From the NCBI GenBank assembly GCA_038396585.1, contig CP121691.1, positions 2,294,001 through 2,358,000 on the forward strand: 64,000 bases of DNA, written 5' to 3'. The stretch's first letter is position 1. Every line of letters starts with the position of its first letter. The notes beneath the pieces were generated by a model, which was not told the DNA's origin, did no database searches, and was given only the letters and a program-made list of their open reading frames with translations. Shown piece by piece: positions 34,574 to 43,591 of this stretch. The translations under genes were made by a program, and so were the position numbers. Origin of the DNA: Vallitaleaceae bacterium 9-2. GTDB taxonomy: Bacteria; Bacillota; Clostridia; Lachnospirales; Vallitaleaceae.

Positions 34574-35194
34574 TTATGCAATTGGCGATCCACAGTATTC
34601 ACATTCGCCTGTCGCTTCAGTTATTGTATTGTTTGCCCCACAACTTGTACAAACCACCACTCTTTTCTCAGGCGTTTTTTTCGTAGCATCGACACTTTTT
34701 AGCGCACTGTTAAGTATTCCATCCATAAATTCGTCATCAAAAAAATTAGTGGTCATCGTTTCCCATTCAATTTGTTCTTCCTTGCTGTTTATCTGCACAT
34801 TTCGTTGTGTTTCTTTAATCGATTGAGTGTTTTGATGCACATTTTGTTGCGTTTCCTTAATCGATTGAGCGTTTTGATGCACATGTACACTTTGCGATTG
34901 TCTTCGAAGTTTCTTTGAAAATCTATGTGTCAAAAAGCCTGCAACTATAAAAATCAATGCCCAAAAACCACCCGCGAAACCACCTTCAAGAGATATGGAT
35001 AAGGAAAATAAACTCACGCCAAAAACATATAGAAGTATTGAAACTACAAACATCACATCAATCAAAATCCTATTTGACTTTTTTATAATCATCTCCCGTT
35101 TTATGAGAAGAGCAATACCAATTGGGAAAAAAACTATCATTGTAAATATTATGAATGGCCAAGAATATGGCCATGCTATTTTTTGATCATACAT
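34574..35194 (-). CDS. Membrane protein with C-terminal zinc ribbon (paralogue)
   Basis: 206 aa. Two N-terminal hydrophobic hairpins (PFIIFTMIVFFPIGIALLI; VMFVVSILLYVFGVSLF and a third segment). Then come two near-identical tandem repeats (HQNAQSIKETQQN / HQNTQSIKETQRN) and the ribbon CTSCGANN...CEYCGSPI. The tandem repeat is probably a recent duplication. Same operon and architecture as the downstream paralogue. Confidence 0.75.
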   Translation of the reverse strand: MYDQKIAWPYSWPFIIFTMIVFFPIGIALLIKREMIIKKSNRILIDVMFVVSILLYVFGVSLFSLSISLEGGFAGGFWALIFIVAGFLTHRFSKKLRRQSQSVHVHQNAQSIKETQQNVHQNTQSIKETQRNVQINSKEEQIEWETMTTNFFDDEFMDGILNSALKSVDATKKTPEKRVVVCTSCGANNTITEATGECEYCGSPIA

Positions 35195-35211
35195 ATTAAT
35201 TTTCCTTTCTG

Positions 35212-35883
35212 TTAAAAACTTCCACTTTTTTTCATTTGTCTTGAACGAAGCTCTATCAGATTTTGGACTTCATTTATTTTTTGTTTTATTATAGCTTCCT
35301 CACTTGACTCCAACAAAGTCATCAATTCTTCTAGTCCCGATAAAATCTCATCCTCGGTACCGTTTAACCTACTTCGATTACTATACTCAAGACCTTCCAT
35401 TAACCGATTTAATTCAGATGCATATTCTGAGTTTTCATATTTTACCATTATTTCTTGCGCCTTATGAAGACTCTTTTTTATTGATAAAGAACTATCCATA
35501 TAATCCTGATTGCTTTTTTTAGCTCTCGTATCAAAGTACAACAACCACACATCAATAATTGCAACGATTGCTATCATAAGTAGATTAATTAAGATATATT
35601 GCTTAATGAATACAGGTCCAATATTTACAAAAAGAATAGATAAAATAAGCACCACTGCCAAGTGTATTGCTGACAGGGTAATATGTGCTGCACCGAGAAT
35701 ACTTTCCCCAAACTTCAATACTTTGACTGTACCCATTACTTCCACTACTAATAAAAACAGTAAGGATAACCATCGCATAGGTAAAGTAAAGATATGATCA
35801 AAAGTTAACAGGTAAAAAATAATTGTAACCCCTATAATAATGCCACCACAAATTAACGTAATTACTCCACGGTTATTTTTCAT
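35212..35883 (-). CDS. Multi-pass membrane protein with helical cytoplasmic tail
   Basis: 223 aa from the ATG at 35883, behind GGGGGAG and overlapping no other start. Four to five predicted membrane segments occupy the first ~135 residues. The tail (about 150-223) is charged and helical with repeated Glu/Leu spacing, a likely coiled coil. Its position between the SPFH gene and the ribbon proteins suggests one membrane complex like Bacillus YdjFGHI. I recognise no named family. Confidence 0.7.
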   Translation of the reverse strand: MKNNRGVITLICGGIIIGVTIIFYLLTFDHIFTLPMRWLSLLFLLVVEVMGTVKVLKFGESILGAAHITLSAIHLAVVLILSILFVNIGPVFIKQYILINLLMIAIVAIIDVWLLYFDTRAKKSNQDYMDSSLSIKKSLHKAQEIMVKYENSEYASELNRLMEGLEYSNRSRLNGTEDEILSGLEELMTLLESSEEAIIKQKINEVQNLIELRSRQMKKSGSF

Positions 35884-35893
35884 TGTCTCCCCC

Positions 35894-37111
35894 TTATCTT
35901 GTCGATGTTCCGCATTCTGGACAGAACTTAGCATTCGCATCAAGTGTTGCTTGGCAGTTCGGGCATTGATTCACTACACTTTGTCCACATTCTGGGCAAA
36001 ACTTGCTGTTTTTGGGTAGCGTCACTCCACAATTTTCACATTGTTTGCCTACAGGTGTCCCACACTCAATACAAAACTTTGAGTTTTCATTTATCTTCGC
36101 ACCACATTCCACACATTTCATCATATCTTTTGCTTGTTCTACAAGTGTTGTATCATGTCCACAATGCTTACAAAAACGCACATCTTGTTCAATAGAAGCA
36201 TGGCACTTTGGGCATTGTTTTTGTCTGGACGTATTAATCGTATTGCTCAGTCCACCAAACTGTTGTCCAACCATGCTTCCAACACCTGCGCCTACGCCTA
36301 AACCGATACCCGCGCCCATCAAACCACTTTGCATAGAGCCGGGATTGGTTGCTGCACCTTCAAGTGTATCAAAAGAGCGTTCTTGTTGATAGTTATATCC
36401 CACAATATCCATCTCAGCTTTTTTTGCCAACGCTTGCTTAAGTTTCTTGACTGCTTGATCTTCTTCTGGAACGTTGATGTCATTTACATAAAATGAAACA
36501 AGACGTATTCCATATTCCTCAAATGTTGGACGGATACGTTCCAATAAAAAGCTTGATATTTCATCCAGATATGCATTTATTTCAAGTATACTAATATTTT
36601 CATGAATTAAATAAGAAGAAATTGCATCCTTAGCCCGTGTTAAATACACACCTCTAAAATATTTTACTAGGTGGCTTTTATCCAGTTGCGGAAGATTCCC
36701 CATTAATTTAACCAAAAACTTATGTGAATCTTCTATGCGAATACCAAATTGCCCAAATGCCCTAACCGGAATAAAAATATTATATTTTGGATCTTGTAAT
36801 TGAATAGGTGTAGATGTCCCCCACTTAACATCCAAAGAAAAAACTTTGTTAACAAACCATACTTCTGCACTAAAAGGAGACCGTTTACCAAATGGAAGAT
36901 TAACCAATTTATTCAATACCGGAATATTTTCTGTGCTTAGCGTATGCCTCCCCGCTTGAAAGACATCACACACCTTACCACCTTTAAATAAAATAGCTTC
37001 CTGTGATTCATGTACAATTAATTGCGACCACGTTCCCAATTCACTATTTGGATATTTCCATGCAAACACATCTGGATTCCCATCATACTTAATAACATCA
37101 ACAATTGCCAT
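35894..37111 (-). CDS. SPFH-domain protein with C-terminal zinc-ribbon array (YdjI-like)
   Basis: 405 aa. Residues 1-245 form an SPFH-like domain of the YdjI ('virion core protein' homologue) group: WSQLIVHESQEAILFKGGK, FQAGRHTLSTENIP, and YGIRLVSFYVNDINVPEED. A Gly-rich hinge (GAGIGLGVGAGVGSMVGQQ) follows, then five CxxC-type ribbon units between about 295 and 405. In Bacillus, ydjI lies with pspA-like genes and responds to membrane stress. Heads a four-gene operon with membrane and ribbon proteins. Confidence 0.85.
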   Translation of the reverse strand: MAIVDVIKYDGNPDVFAWKYPNSELGTWSQLIVHESQEAILFKGGKVCDVFQAGRHTLSTENIPVLNKLVNLPFGKRSPFSAEVWFVNKVFSLDVKWGTSTPIQLQDPKYNIFIPVRAFGQFGIRIEDSHKFLVKLMGNLPQLDKSHLVKYFRGVYLTRAKDAISSYLIHENISILEINAYLDEISSFLLERIRPTFEEYGIRLVSFYVNDINVPEEDQAVKKLKQALAKKAEMDIVGYNYQQERSFDTLEGAATNPGSMQSGLMGAGIGLGVGAGVGSMVGQQFGGLSNTINTSRQKQCPKCHASIEQDVRFCKHCGHDTTLVEQAKDMMKCVECGAKINENSKFCIECGTPVGKQCENCGVTLPKNSKFCPECGQSVVNQCPNCQATLDANAKFCPECGTSTR

Positions 37112-37307
37112 ATTATATTCACCTCATTTAAATCACTTTGTGATTTTATATTTTTTGCTCATGAATTTTATAAATTCATATGCTTTTTTCTATCATACTC
37201 TGCGTATAATTCTACTACGTAATGTGCTTTTTTTCAATAGCTTCCCCGTTTTTTCGGCATTTGCTATAAAATCACTTCAGCTTTTTAAGTTTAGCTCTTC
37301 TATATTA
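37112..37307. other. Intergenic region upstream of the SPFH operon
   Basis: AT-rich gap between divergent units. It must hold the SPFH operon promoter (minus strand), but no consensus boxes stand out. A long AT stretch at 37135-37200 has no open frame of note. Confidence 0.4.
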
Positions 37308-37336
37308 TTGACAAACCTCTATACATTATGTAAACT
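37308..37336 (+). promoter_or_regulatory. Sigma-A promoter of the methyltransferase leader
   Basis: TTGACA at 37308-37313 and TAAACT at 37331-37336 with a 17-bp spacer. The predicted start is near 37343, about 250 nt before the coding region, leaving a long untranslated leader. Confidence 0.75.
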
Positions 37337-37342
37337 AAGCAC

Positions 37343-37559
37343 ATATTAAATTAGAAAAAGGTGATGGATCCGACATATCCGATGACATCAAATCATTGCC
37401 ATGGGTATGCTTGGAAAAGAGTAGATAAAATCAATTAAACAGGTCAAAAGTCAGCTGTTATACAGCTTTGTTTTTGTTCGTTATTTTGATTTTATTTTAC
37501 TCTTTTTTGCCTCTCACGTTAAGAGAAAAAGCCGTAGAGTAGAATCTACGACTTTTTTT
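37343..37559 (+). promoter_or_regulatory. Untranslated leader with two terminator-like stems (candidate riboswitch or attenuator)
   Basis: The leader has three parts. The 5' part (37360-37415) has short paired segments (GATGGATC, GATGACATC). An extended stem follows, between AAAAGAGTAGATAAAATCAA near 37413-37433 and its near-complement ending ACTCTTTT near 37507, with an inner hairpin CAGCTGTTATACAGCT. A second intrinsic terminator lies at 37532-37559. This arrangement fits a regulated leader. The aptamer does not match any riboswitch consensus I know. Confidence 0.5.
37532..37559 (+). terminator. Intrinsic terminator in front of the methyltransferase gene
   Basis: Hairpin CGTAGA-GTAGAA-TCTACG followed by AC and seven T's, 33 bp before the ATG of the methyltransferase. 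It would stop transcription unless disrupted. Confidence 0.8.
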
Positions 37560-37592
37560 GTTTATTTTTTTACTTTGAAAGGAGCATAATAA

Positions 37593-38423
37593 ATGCAAGA
37601 AAAATTAAAGATACTTTTAACCCCACCAGCTTTGTATGAAAAAACAACCACCGCTTTTTGGAATGACACACATATTTCTAAGCAGATGCTCAAAGCACAT
37701 TTGAACCCTAATATTGAAGGTGCAAGTAGAACAAAAAAGTTCATAGATGAATCTGTCGCATGGATACATCAGATGATTCCACCAACAAGCAATCCCTTGC
37801 TACTAGATGTTGGTTGTGGTCCCGGAATATATGCCGAAAAATTTGCTCACTTAGGTTATCAGGTAACCGGTATTGATTTTTCAAAGCGTTCTATTGAATA
37901 CGGCCGTTCATCTGCAAAAAAACAGAATCTTACCATCAATTATCTATACGAAGACTACTTACAGATACACCTGCAAAAAGAATACGACCTCATCACAATG
38001 ATCTATTGCGATTATGGCGCATTAACCAAAAATGAGCGAAGTATACTTTTAAAAAAACTATATCATCATCTAAAGCCAACAAAAAAAATGTTACTTGATG
38101 TATTCTCCACTAAAAAATTCATTGACTTCAAAGAAATACAAACTTGGCAAAGCTATCCACAGGGCGGCTTTTGGAATAGAGCACCGCATATCGCCTTACA
38201 TCGCTACTGTAAATACCATGACAATGTAACTCTCGAACAGACGACTATTTTTACCGAACAAACAATGGCAACATATAATCTATGGACAACATATTTTACC
38301 ATGCACTCATTAATCAAAGAGGTAACCGATGCCGGTTTTAAAGTATGCAATGTCTATGGTGATGTTAAAGGAACTCCATACGAAGACAACCAAACGACTT
38401 TAGCTATTTTAGTAGAAAAATAA
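37593..38423 (+). CDS. Class I SAM-dependent methyltransferase
   Basis: 276 aa. Motif I LLLDVGCGPGIYAEKF near residue 70, motif II VTGIDFSKRSI, then YDLITMIYCDYGAL (motif IV region). The N-terminal ~60 residues (FWNDTHISKQMLKAHLNP) are a helical cap shared by a family of small-molecule methyltransferases in Bacillota. The ATG is preceded by GAAAGGAG. It is the only gene behind the terminator-bearing leader at 37343-37559, so its expression is likely conditional. Substrate unknown. Confidence 0.85.
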   Translation: MQEKLKILLTPPALYEKTTTAFWNDTHISKQMLKAHLNPNIEGASRTKKFIDESVAWIHQMIPPTSNPLLLDVGCGPGIYAEKFAHLGYQVTGIDFSKRSIEYGRSSAKKQNLTINYLYEDYLQIHLQKEYDLITMIYCDYGALTKNERSILLKKLYHHLKPTKKMLLDVFSTKKFIDFKEIQTWQSYPQGGFWNRAPHIALHRYCKYHDNVTLEQTTIFTEQTMATYNLWTTYFTMHSLIKEVTDAGFKVCNVYGDVKGTPYEDNQTTLAILVEK

Positions 38424-38433
38424 TGCGCTACCG

Positions 38434-40095
38434 TTATTTATGGTATAGCGTAGCACTACTGGTCTTTGCCGTTTCACTTTCTGCATTGAACACTAATAGA
38501 TTATCCTCAATCGTATACGATATATAATACTCGCCATTTTCCTCATCAACTCCTGATGATTGTGGTGTACCCATAGCCGAAATCACTTCTTCTATTGTCA
38601 TACCAACAGTTACCTCGCCAACCACAGCTCCCTCACCAAGGAAAATGGCATTGACTTGCTCTGTCTCCAGATCAAACGAAAATGCAATTAAGTGATCTTC
38701 ATATCGCCAAAATTCACTTCCTTGGAAATCACCTGAAACATATGCATCGCCAAAGAATTCTAGGATTTGATCCTTCGAGCTTGCGATATACTCTAGCACG
38801 CTATCTGTCTGAGGCTCAATCGCAGCTTCATCCACATCTTCTGTTGCCATTGGTTCGCTATTACCATCTAATGCATTGATCTGCATTTGGATCTGATTTT
38901 TTATGTAATCTAAGTTTACATGACGTTCTTCAAGCTGAATCGCATAAGAATCACGTTCGTTGACTAATACATCAAGTTTGGCAATATTTTCGATGGCTGT
39001 CTCAGGGATTTCTCTAAACACCTTGATTGTCTGTGTAAAGCCGCCTTGCTCTGGTGCAAGGGTTACTTCTTGCTCTCCAGCTTCAATAACATATGCTGAA
39101 AACAAACCTTGTTGGCTAAATTGCGTTACTGTCGTCTCAAGTATCGCTCTTTGGTCACTTGGTATATCCCCAAGAAAAGGTACATATTCCGTGAATGCTA
39201 TTTCATAATAGTTTGTATCTGCATCTTTGACTTCAAGTATTTCTAATAAACCATCATAACTTGTTCTCAAATCCTGTACCACATAAGCATTTAATACAAA
39301 CACTTCTTTTGAAGGCACTTGAGATTTAATCTCGTCAATCTCCGTTTCCTTAGCCTTTATCAAATCATTAAACTCTTGAATCTCTTCTTTTTTTCCTTCT
39401 AGAGAATCTAATTGCACAGTCAATTCCTTAAGCTTCTCTTGATCCGCTTGTTCAAGTAGACTGTATTCCGATATGATCTCATATACTGTTGTCAACTCTT
39501 GTGCTTCTGCAGCTTGTCTTATTTTATCAATATAATACGCATTAATTTCCTGCTCATCAAAAACAGATAAATACGTTGCGAGCGATTTTTTAATTGAGCT
39601 TTTTTCCGGGGACTTAGCAAATAATTCTAAGACTTTTTCAACAGAGATATTTTTAGTCTTAGACTCCTCAAGATTGTGAAGGATCGTCGTCTTGATAAAT
39701 TCAGACCCTTCTGTGTCTGGATTAAAAACATATTCTTCTAAGGCATGCACTTCATCTTGACTTGTCTGATTCATTATAATCTTAACAGCTGTGGTTACTA
39801 ACTCTTTTTTTTCATTCTCTTGTGTATCTTCATAGTAATCAATAAATTTAATAATCTTTTCGTACTCCCCATTTTCAGCGAGCACCTGTAAATCTTGTGA
39901 CGTAATCGTATCCATCTTTTCTTGATAATCTGTTCCAGCAACACTTGAAATACTTACGATTAAGACAATCGAAGCAAGAATAACTAATCCCGATACTTTT
40001 TTTGGCATGCCTTTTTTAAAAATCAGCTTAATAATTAGAGAAATAACCCCTCCTAATAATCCTAGTAAACCTAATAAAAATAACGCTGTGTCCAT
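38434..40095 (-). CDS. Membrane-anchored coiled-coil protein with C-terminal DUF4309-like domain
   Basis: 553 aa. Two N-terminal membrane segments (FLLGLLGLLGGVISLIIKL; GLVILASIVLIVSISS) are followed by a mostly helical, acidic region of about 350 residues. Coiled-coil stretches lie near 225-255 and 365-400. The C-terminal ~110 residues have beta-rich repeats (VGEVTVGMTIEEVISAMGTP; NLLVFNAESETAKTSSATL) resembling DUF4309/SmpA-like modules. The bulk is probably extracellular. No named function. The downstream gene is convergent. Confidence 0.6.
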   Translation of the reverse strand: MDTALFLLGLLGLLGGVISLIIKLIFKKGMPKKVSGLVILASIVLIVSISSVAGTDYQEKMDTITSQDLQVLAENGEYEKIIKFIDYYEDTQENEKKELVTTAVKIIMNQTSQDEVHALEEYVFNPDTEGSEFIKTTILHNLEESKTKNISVEKVLELFAKSPEKSSIKKSLATYLSVFDEQEINAYYIDKIRQAAEAQELTTVYEIISEYSLLEQADQEKLKELTVQLDSLEGKKEEIQEFNDLIKAKETEIDEIKSQVPSKEVFVLNAYVVQDLRTSYDGLLEILEVKDADTNYYEIAFTEYVPFLGDIPSDQRAILETTVTQFSQQGLFSAYVIEAGEQEVTLAPEQGGFTQTIKVFREIPETAIENIAKLDVLVNERDSYAIQLEERHVNLDYIKNQIQMQINALDGNSEPMATEDVDEAAIEPQTDSVLEYIASSKDQILEFFGDAYVSGDFQGSEFWRYEDHLIAFSFDLETEQVNAIFLGEGAVVGEVTVGMTIEEVISAMGTPQSSGVDEENGEYYISYTIEDNLLVFNAESETAKTSSATLYHK

Positions 40096-40262
40096 AAAAT
40101 CCTCCTTGTAGTATATCGTTTTATGTTATTTATAAACACCCCGGATATAGTTTATCAGCATTATTTAAAGTTGGCAATTTTTTTATTTCATCTTAAGCAT
40201 ATTTTTTTGAAGCTATTATATTCCTCAAATCCGCTTATGTTATATTTACCTCTAGATGATCG

Positions 40263-40823
40263 TTAACATGTAAAAAGCTCTACTCCTGTCAACTCCATAT
40301 ATATTTCATTAAGCTCTTTGGGTGTCTCTTGCATCCCTGTCTTTACCCAGCGTTTAATCACACTAACTAAAGCCGATGCATAGAATGTGCCAAGATAGCT
40401 ATATGCCTTATCTGAAACCGGACAAGACGCATTCAGCTTTTCAGTTAACCCAAGTGCGTCCAACTGATTTTCAAAATCATTAAGTACACTTAGCATATCG
40501 TTTTGTTCCAAAAGTTTCAAAAAAGACATATTCTCAGACCATACATCAAAATAAAATGCTCCCATTGTTTTGTAATCAAAACTCCTGTCTTCATCATAGG
40601 CCTTTAATCCATTCTCAAAAACTGAAAATATATAATACGTCAACACATCTGTCTTCGTATTAAAATGCGCATAAAAGGTGTTGCGTACAACGCCTGCACT
40701 TCGTGTAAGTTCTGATATTGTAATACTTTGAAAAGGTTTTTCTTCCATTAATTTGAACATCGCTTCAACAAGTAAATCAATCGACCTTTTTCCGTTCATA
40801 TTAACCGGTTTTTGTTTTAACAT
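40263..40823 (-). CDS. TetR/AcrR family transcriptional regulator
   Basis: About 186 aa from the ATG at 40823 (AAGGAG upstream). N-terminal helix-turn-helix LMEEKPFQSITISELTRSAG and VVRNTFYAHFNTKTDVL, then a helical ligand domain. It is divergent from a flavodoxin-fold oxidoreductase gene, and the intergenic region holds an inverted repeat (40861-40892), so it probably represses that gene and itself. Confidence 0.88.
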   Translation of the reverse strand: MLKQKPVNMNGKRSIDLLVEAMFKLMEEKPFQSITISELTRSAGVVRNTFYAHFNTKTDVLTYYIFSVFENGLKAYDEDRSFDYKTMGAFYFDVWSENMSFLKLLEQNDMLSVLNDFENQLDALGLTEKLNASCPVSDKAYSYLGTFYASALVSVIKRWVKTGMQETPKELNEIYMELTGVELFTC

Positions 40824-40860
40824 AAGCACTCCTTATTAGACAAATCTGTTAAAATGTGCG

Positions 40861-40892
40861 TATTTACACATTCTTGTGAATCTGTGTAAATA
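40861..40892. promoter_or_regulatory. Inverted repeat, likely TetR operator
   Basis: TATTTACACA and its exact complement TGTGTAAATA separated by 12 bp, 38 bp from the tetR start and 13 bp from the -35 box of the divergent gene. Confidence 0.75.
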
Positions 40893-40904
40893 CTTCTAAT
40901 TGTA

Positions 40905-40933
40905 TTGACGCATTTATTTTTCCATATTATACT
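40905..40933 (+). promoter_or_regulatory. Promoter of the NAD(P)H oxidoreductase gene
   Basis: TTGACG (40905-40910) and TATACT (40928-40933) with 17-bp spacing. The start point near 40940 leaves a 70-nt leader. Confidence 0.8.
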
Positions 40934-41009
40934 ACGTCTATCTTAATTGAGCAAATGCTTAAATTTAAGCAAACGTATATTTTAAATTGATTGCAGAAAG
41001 GAGCCTCAA

Positions 41010-41600
41010 ATGAAAACAACTATAATATTATCCCATCCATGGCATGGCAGTTTTAACAAGGCTATTATGGATAGTGTTGTCAACCAATTAGAACAAGCAA
41101 AAAAAGCCTATCAAGTTATTGACCTAAATAAAGTAGCCTTTAATCCAGTGCTTGAAGAAAAGGACCTAGCATTATTCTCAAAAGGTGAAACAACAGACCC
41201 TATGGTTCAAAAATACCAACATATGCTTATGGAAACTGATGAACTTGTCTTTATCTTTCCAGTCTGGTGGTTTGGCATTCCAGCCATCTTGAAAGGCTTT
41301 TTCGATAAAGTTATGTTAAAAGACTTCGCTTATATAGAAGGAAAAACAGGACTAAAAGGTTTACTGACCCATATTAAGCGAACTACTGTCATCACCACAT
41401 CTGAACTACCTACATGGTACCTCATCTTATTCTCAGGCAACCCAATTAAAGGTACCTTTATACGATCCACTTTACGTGGCATTGGTCTTAAGAAAGTTAA
41501 ATGGCTCAATAGTGGGATGACAAGTTCAGGTAAAAAAATCACACGTACTAATTTTCTTCATAAAGTCAAGATGCGATTTTCCAGGTATCAATTAGTTTAA
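41010..41600 (+). CDS. NAD(P)H oxidoreductase, flavodoxin-like fold (NQO1/KefF type)
   Basis: 196 aa. TTIILSHPWHGSFNKAI is the FMN phosphate loop, and ELVFIFPVWWFGIPAILKGFFDKVM is the isoalloxazine/dimer loop (given here as family signature, shortened in the protein as FPVWWFGIPA). These enzymes reduce quinones or electrophiles at the expense of NAD(P)H. Good RBS AAAGGAG. Controlled from a TTGACG/TATACT promoter next to a TetR-type palindrome, so it is probably induced by a toxic electrophile or quinone. Confidence 0.87.
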   Translation: MKTTIILSHPWHGSFNKAIMDSVVNQLEQAKKAYQVIDLNKVAFNPVLEEKDLALFSKGETTDPMVQKYQHMLMETDELVFIFPVWWFGIPAILKGFFDKVMLKDFAYIEGKTGLKGLLTHIKRTTVITTSELPTWYLILFSGNPIKGTFIRSTLRGIGLKKVKWLNSGMTSSGKKITRTNFLHKVKMRFSRYQLV

Positions 41601-41723
41601 AATACAAAATACATAAGACTCACTCCTTTATATAATTGGTCAATAAACTTGACTTTAACTCTAAATTATAATACCATATATTAGTACGATTTAGGACTAT
41701 TTTATATTGGGAGGGTAACTACG

Positions 41724-42161
41724 ATGAGTAAACAAATTAAACATCAAATAAAAGCTGTTACAACCGCAATGAGCAGGACTAATGAACTTTATGGTTATTG
41801 GGCAAAAAAAGAAGGTCTTAATTATAACTCACTTGCGATTTTAGATGCAATAAATACTAGTGAAATTTGCACTCAAAAAAAAATCTGTGATGAGTGGCTA
41901 ATTCCAAAGCAAACTGTAAACACAATTTGTAAAGAATTATTAGAAAATAGGTATATTTATTTTGAAGAAAACTCAGCCGACAAAAGAAGCAAAATCATCA
42001 AACTGACTACTGATGGACAAAATTATGTCGATGGTCTTCTAGGTGGCTTATATCAAATTGAAGAAAAAGTAATGGAAAAGATGGGCAAAGAAATGTGTGA
42101 ATGGTTTGTTAAATGCACTGAAACATATTACACACTGTTTGAAAGAGAAGTGAAAAAATGA
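41724..42161 (+). CDS. MarR family transcriptional regulator
   Basis: 145 aa winged helix. KKICDEWLIPKQTVNTICKE is the recognition helix region, and ENRYIYFEENSADKRSKIIKLT the wing with the typical D-R-S/K tip. The RBS is GGGAGGG. The stop overlaps the start of the MATE transporter gene (ATGA), so it very likely controls its own operon and the efflux pump. Confidence 0.9.
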   Translation: MSKQIKHQIKAVTTAMSRTNELYGYWAKKEGLNYNSLAILDAINTSEICTQKKICDEWLIPKQTVNTICKELLENRYIYFEENSADKRSKIIKLTTDGQNYVDGLLGGLYQIEEKVMEKMGKEMCEWFVKCTETYYTLFEREVKK

Positions 42162-43489
42162 ATAGCTCTCTTGCAAAAAAACATTCTTTTTTTTCTTTAA
42201 TACTATTTACTTTACCAAATATTATAATGATGTTTTTTCTTTCTCTCTATATAATAGTTGATGGAATTTTTATTGCTAGATTTGTTGGTACAACAGCATT
42301 ATCTGCAGTAAATATGATTTATCCACTTATTAGTCTCCAAATGGCAATTGGCATTATGGTTTCTTCAGGCGGAAGTGCAATCATTGCAAAGAAATTGGGA
42401 GAAAAGAAAGCGCACGAAAGTCGGCAGAACTTTTCACTTATAATTGCTGTTATTACATTTGTAGGTATTATTATTGCACTATTAGGTAATTTATTTATTA
42501 ATCAAATAATTATACTCTTAGGTGCTAATGAAATACAATTTGACCTCTGTAGAACTTATGGACGCATTCTACTAATGTTTTCTCCATTTTTCTTTTTGCA
42601 AACAGCATTTCAAGCTTTTTTTGTAACAGCAGGAAAACCAACGATCGGATTAATAGTGACCGTCATTGCAGGTTTCGTTAATATTATACTTGATTATATT
42701 TTAATAGTAATATTCCAAATGGGTATAGCTGGGGCTGCCATTGGGACAGGTATTGGGTACTGTATCCCTGCTATCATTGGTCTGTTTTACTTTGGAGTTC
42801 TACGTACAAATACACTACATTTTACAAAGCCTACCTTCGATTTAAACGTTTTGTATAAGGCTTGTTCAAATGGAACCTCAGAAATGATTTCAAATTTATC
42901 GAACGCCGTAACTACCTTTCTTTTCAATTATGCTTTTATGAAATATTATGACGTAGATGGTGTGGCCGCTATTACGATAGTTTTATATTTTCAATTTGTT
43001 TTTACTTCAATCTATTTTGGTTATTCAATGGGTGTAGCTCCTATTATCAGCTTCAAATATGGTTCTGGTGATACTTTACAATTAAAGAAAATATTCAAAT
43101 TTAGCATTATATTTTTATCTTTTTCTTCTATTTTTGCCTATACAGTATCAACATCCATTCTTGATTCTATTTTAATTATATTCACCCAAAAAGAATCCAA
43201 CGTATTTGATATAATAACAAATGGATTCCCTATATTTTCAATAACATTTCTATTTATGAGCTTTAATATTTTTACCTCTGCTCTTTTTACTGCCTTTTCT
43301 GACGGAAGAATTTCTGGTATTATCTCTTTCTGCAGAACATTTGTTTTTCTAGTAGGTGCTATTCTACTATTGCCTATGTTTTTATCAGAAAAAGGTATAT
43401 GGTTATCCGTGCCTATTGCAGAAGCATTAGGAATTATTGTTTCCATATTCTTTTTAATAGTAAATAAGAAAAAATACAAATTCTTATAA
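42158..43489 (+). CDS. MATE family multidrug efflux transporter
   Basis: 443 aa with 12 predicted membrane segments in two six-helix bundles. FVGTTALSAVNMIYPLISL and GMAG-like GIAGAAIGTGIGY loops match MATE (NorM/DinF-MepA branch). The second half repeats the pattern (YDVDGVAAITIVLYF). Exports cationic drugs using sodium or proton gradients. Partner of the MarR gene it overlaps. The coding sequence is notably richer in AT than the genes left of 40 kb. Confidence 0.92.
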   Translation: MNSSLAKKHSFFSLILFTLPNIIMMFFLSLYIIVDGIFIARFVGTTALSAVNMIYPLISLQMAIGIMVSSGGSAIIAKKLGEKKAHESRQNFSLIIAVITFVGIIIALLGNLFINQIIILLGANEIQFDLCRTYGRILLMFSPFFFLQTAFQAFFVTAGKPTIGLIVTVIAGFVNIILDYILIVIFQMGIAGAAIGTGIGYCIPAIIGLFYFGVLRTNTLHFTKPTFDLNVLYKACSNGTSEMISNLSNAVTTFLFNYAFMKYYDVDGVAAITIVLYFQFVFTSIYFGYSMGVAPIISFKYGSGDTLQLKKIFKFSIIFLSFSSIFAYTVSTSILDSILIIFTQKESNVFDIITNGFPIFSITFLFMSFNIFTSALFTAFSDGRISGIISFCRTFVFLVGAILLLPMFLSEKGIWLSVPIAEALGIIVSIFFLIVNKKKYKFL

Positions 43490-43510
43490 ATCTATAGCTT
43501 ATTTTATTAC

Positions 43511-43542
43511 AAAAAAGGCTCAAGTGATTTCTCACTTGAGCC
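43511..43542 (-). terminator. Terminator of the acetyltransferase pair
   Basis: Perfect 11-bp stem GGCTCAAGTGA / TCACTTGAGCC with a 4-nt loop; on the minus strand it is followed by six T's. It may also hinder plus-strand transcripts from the MATE gene. Confidence 0.85.
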
Positions 43543-43591
43543 TAAAGGGCTAATTGTTCTTTGGTGGCTTATCCTCGACATTTGAATGTAT

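Noticed and set aside
37360-37400. Fluoride riboswitch (GGTGATGG seen)
   Set aside because: The rest of the crcB aptamer (pseudoknot segments and closing stem) is not present, and the downstream gene is a methyltransferase, not a fluoride exporter.
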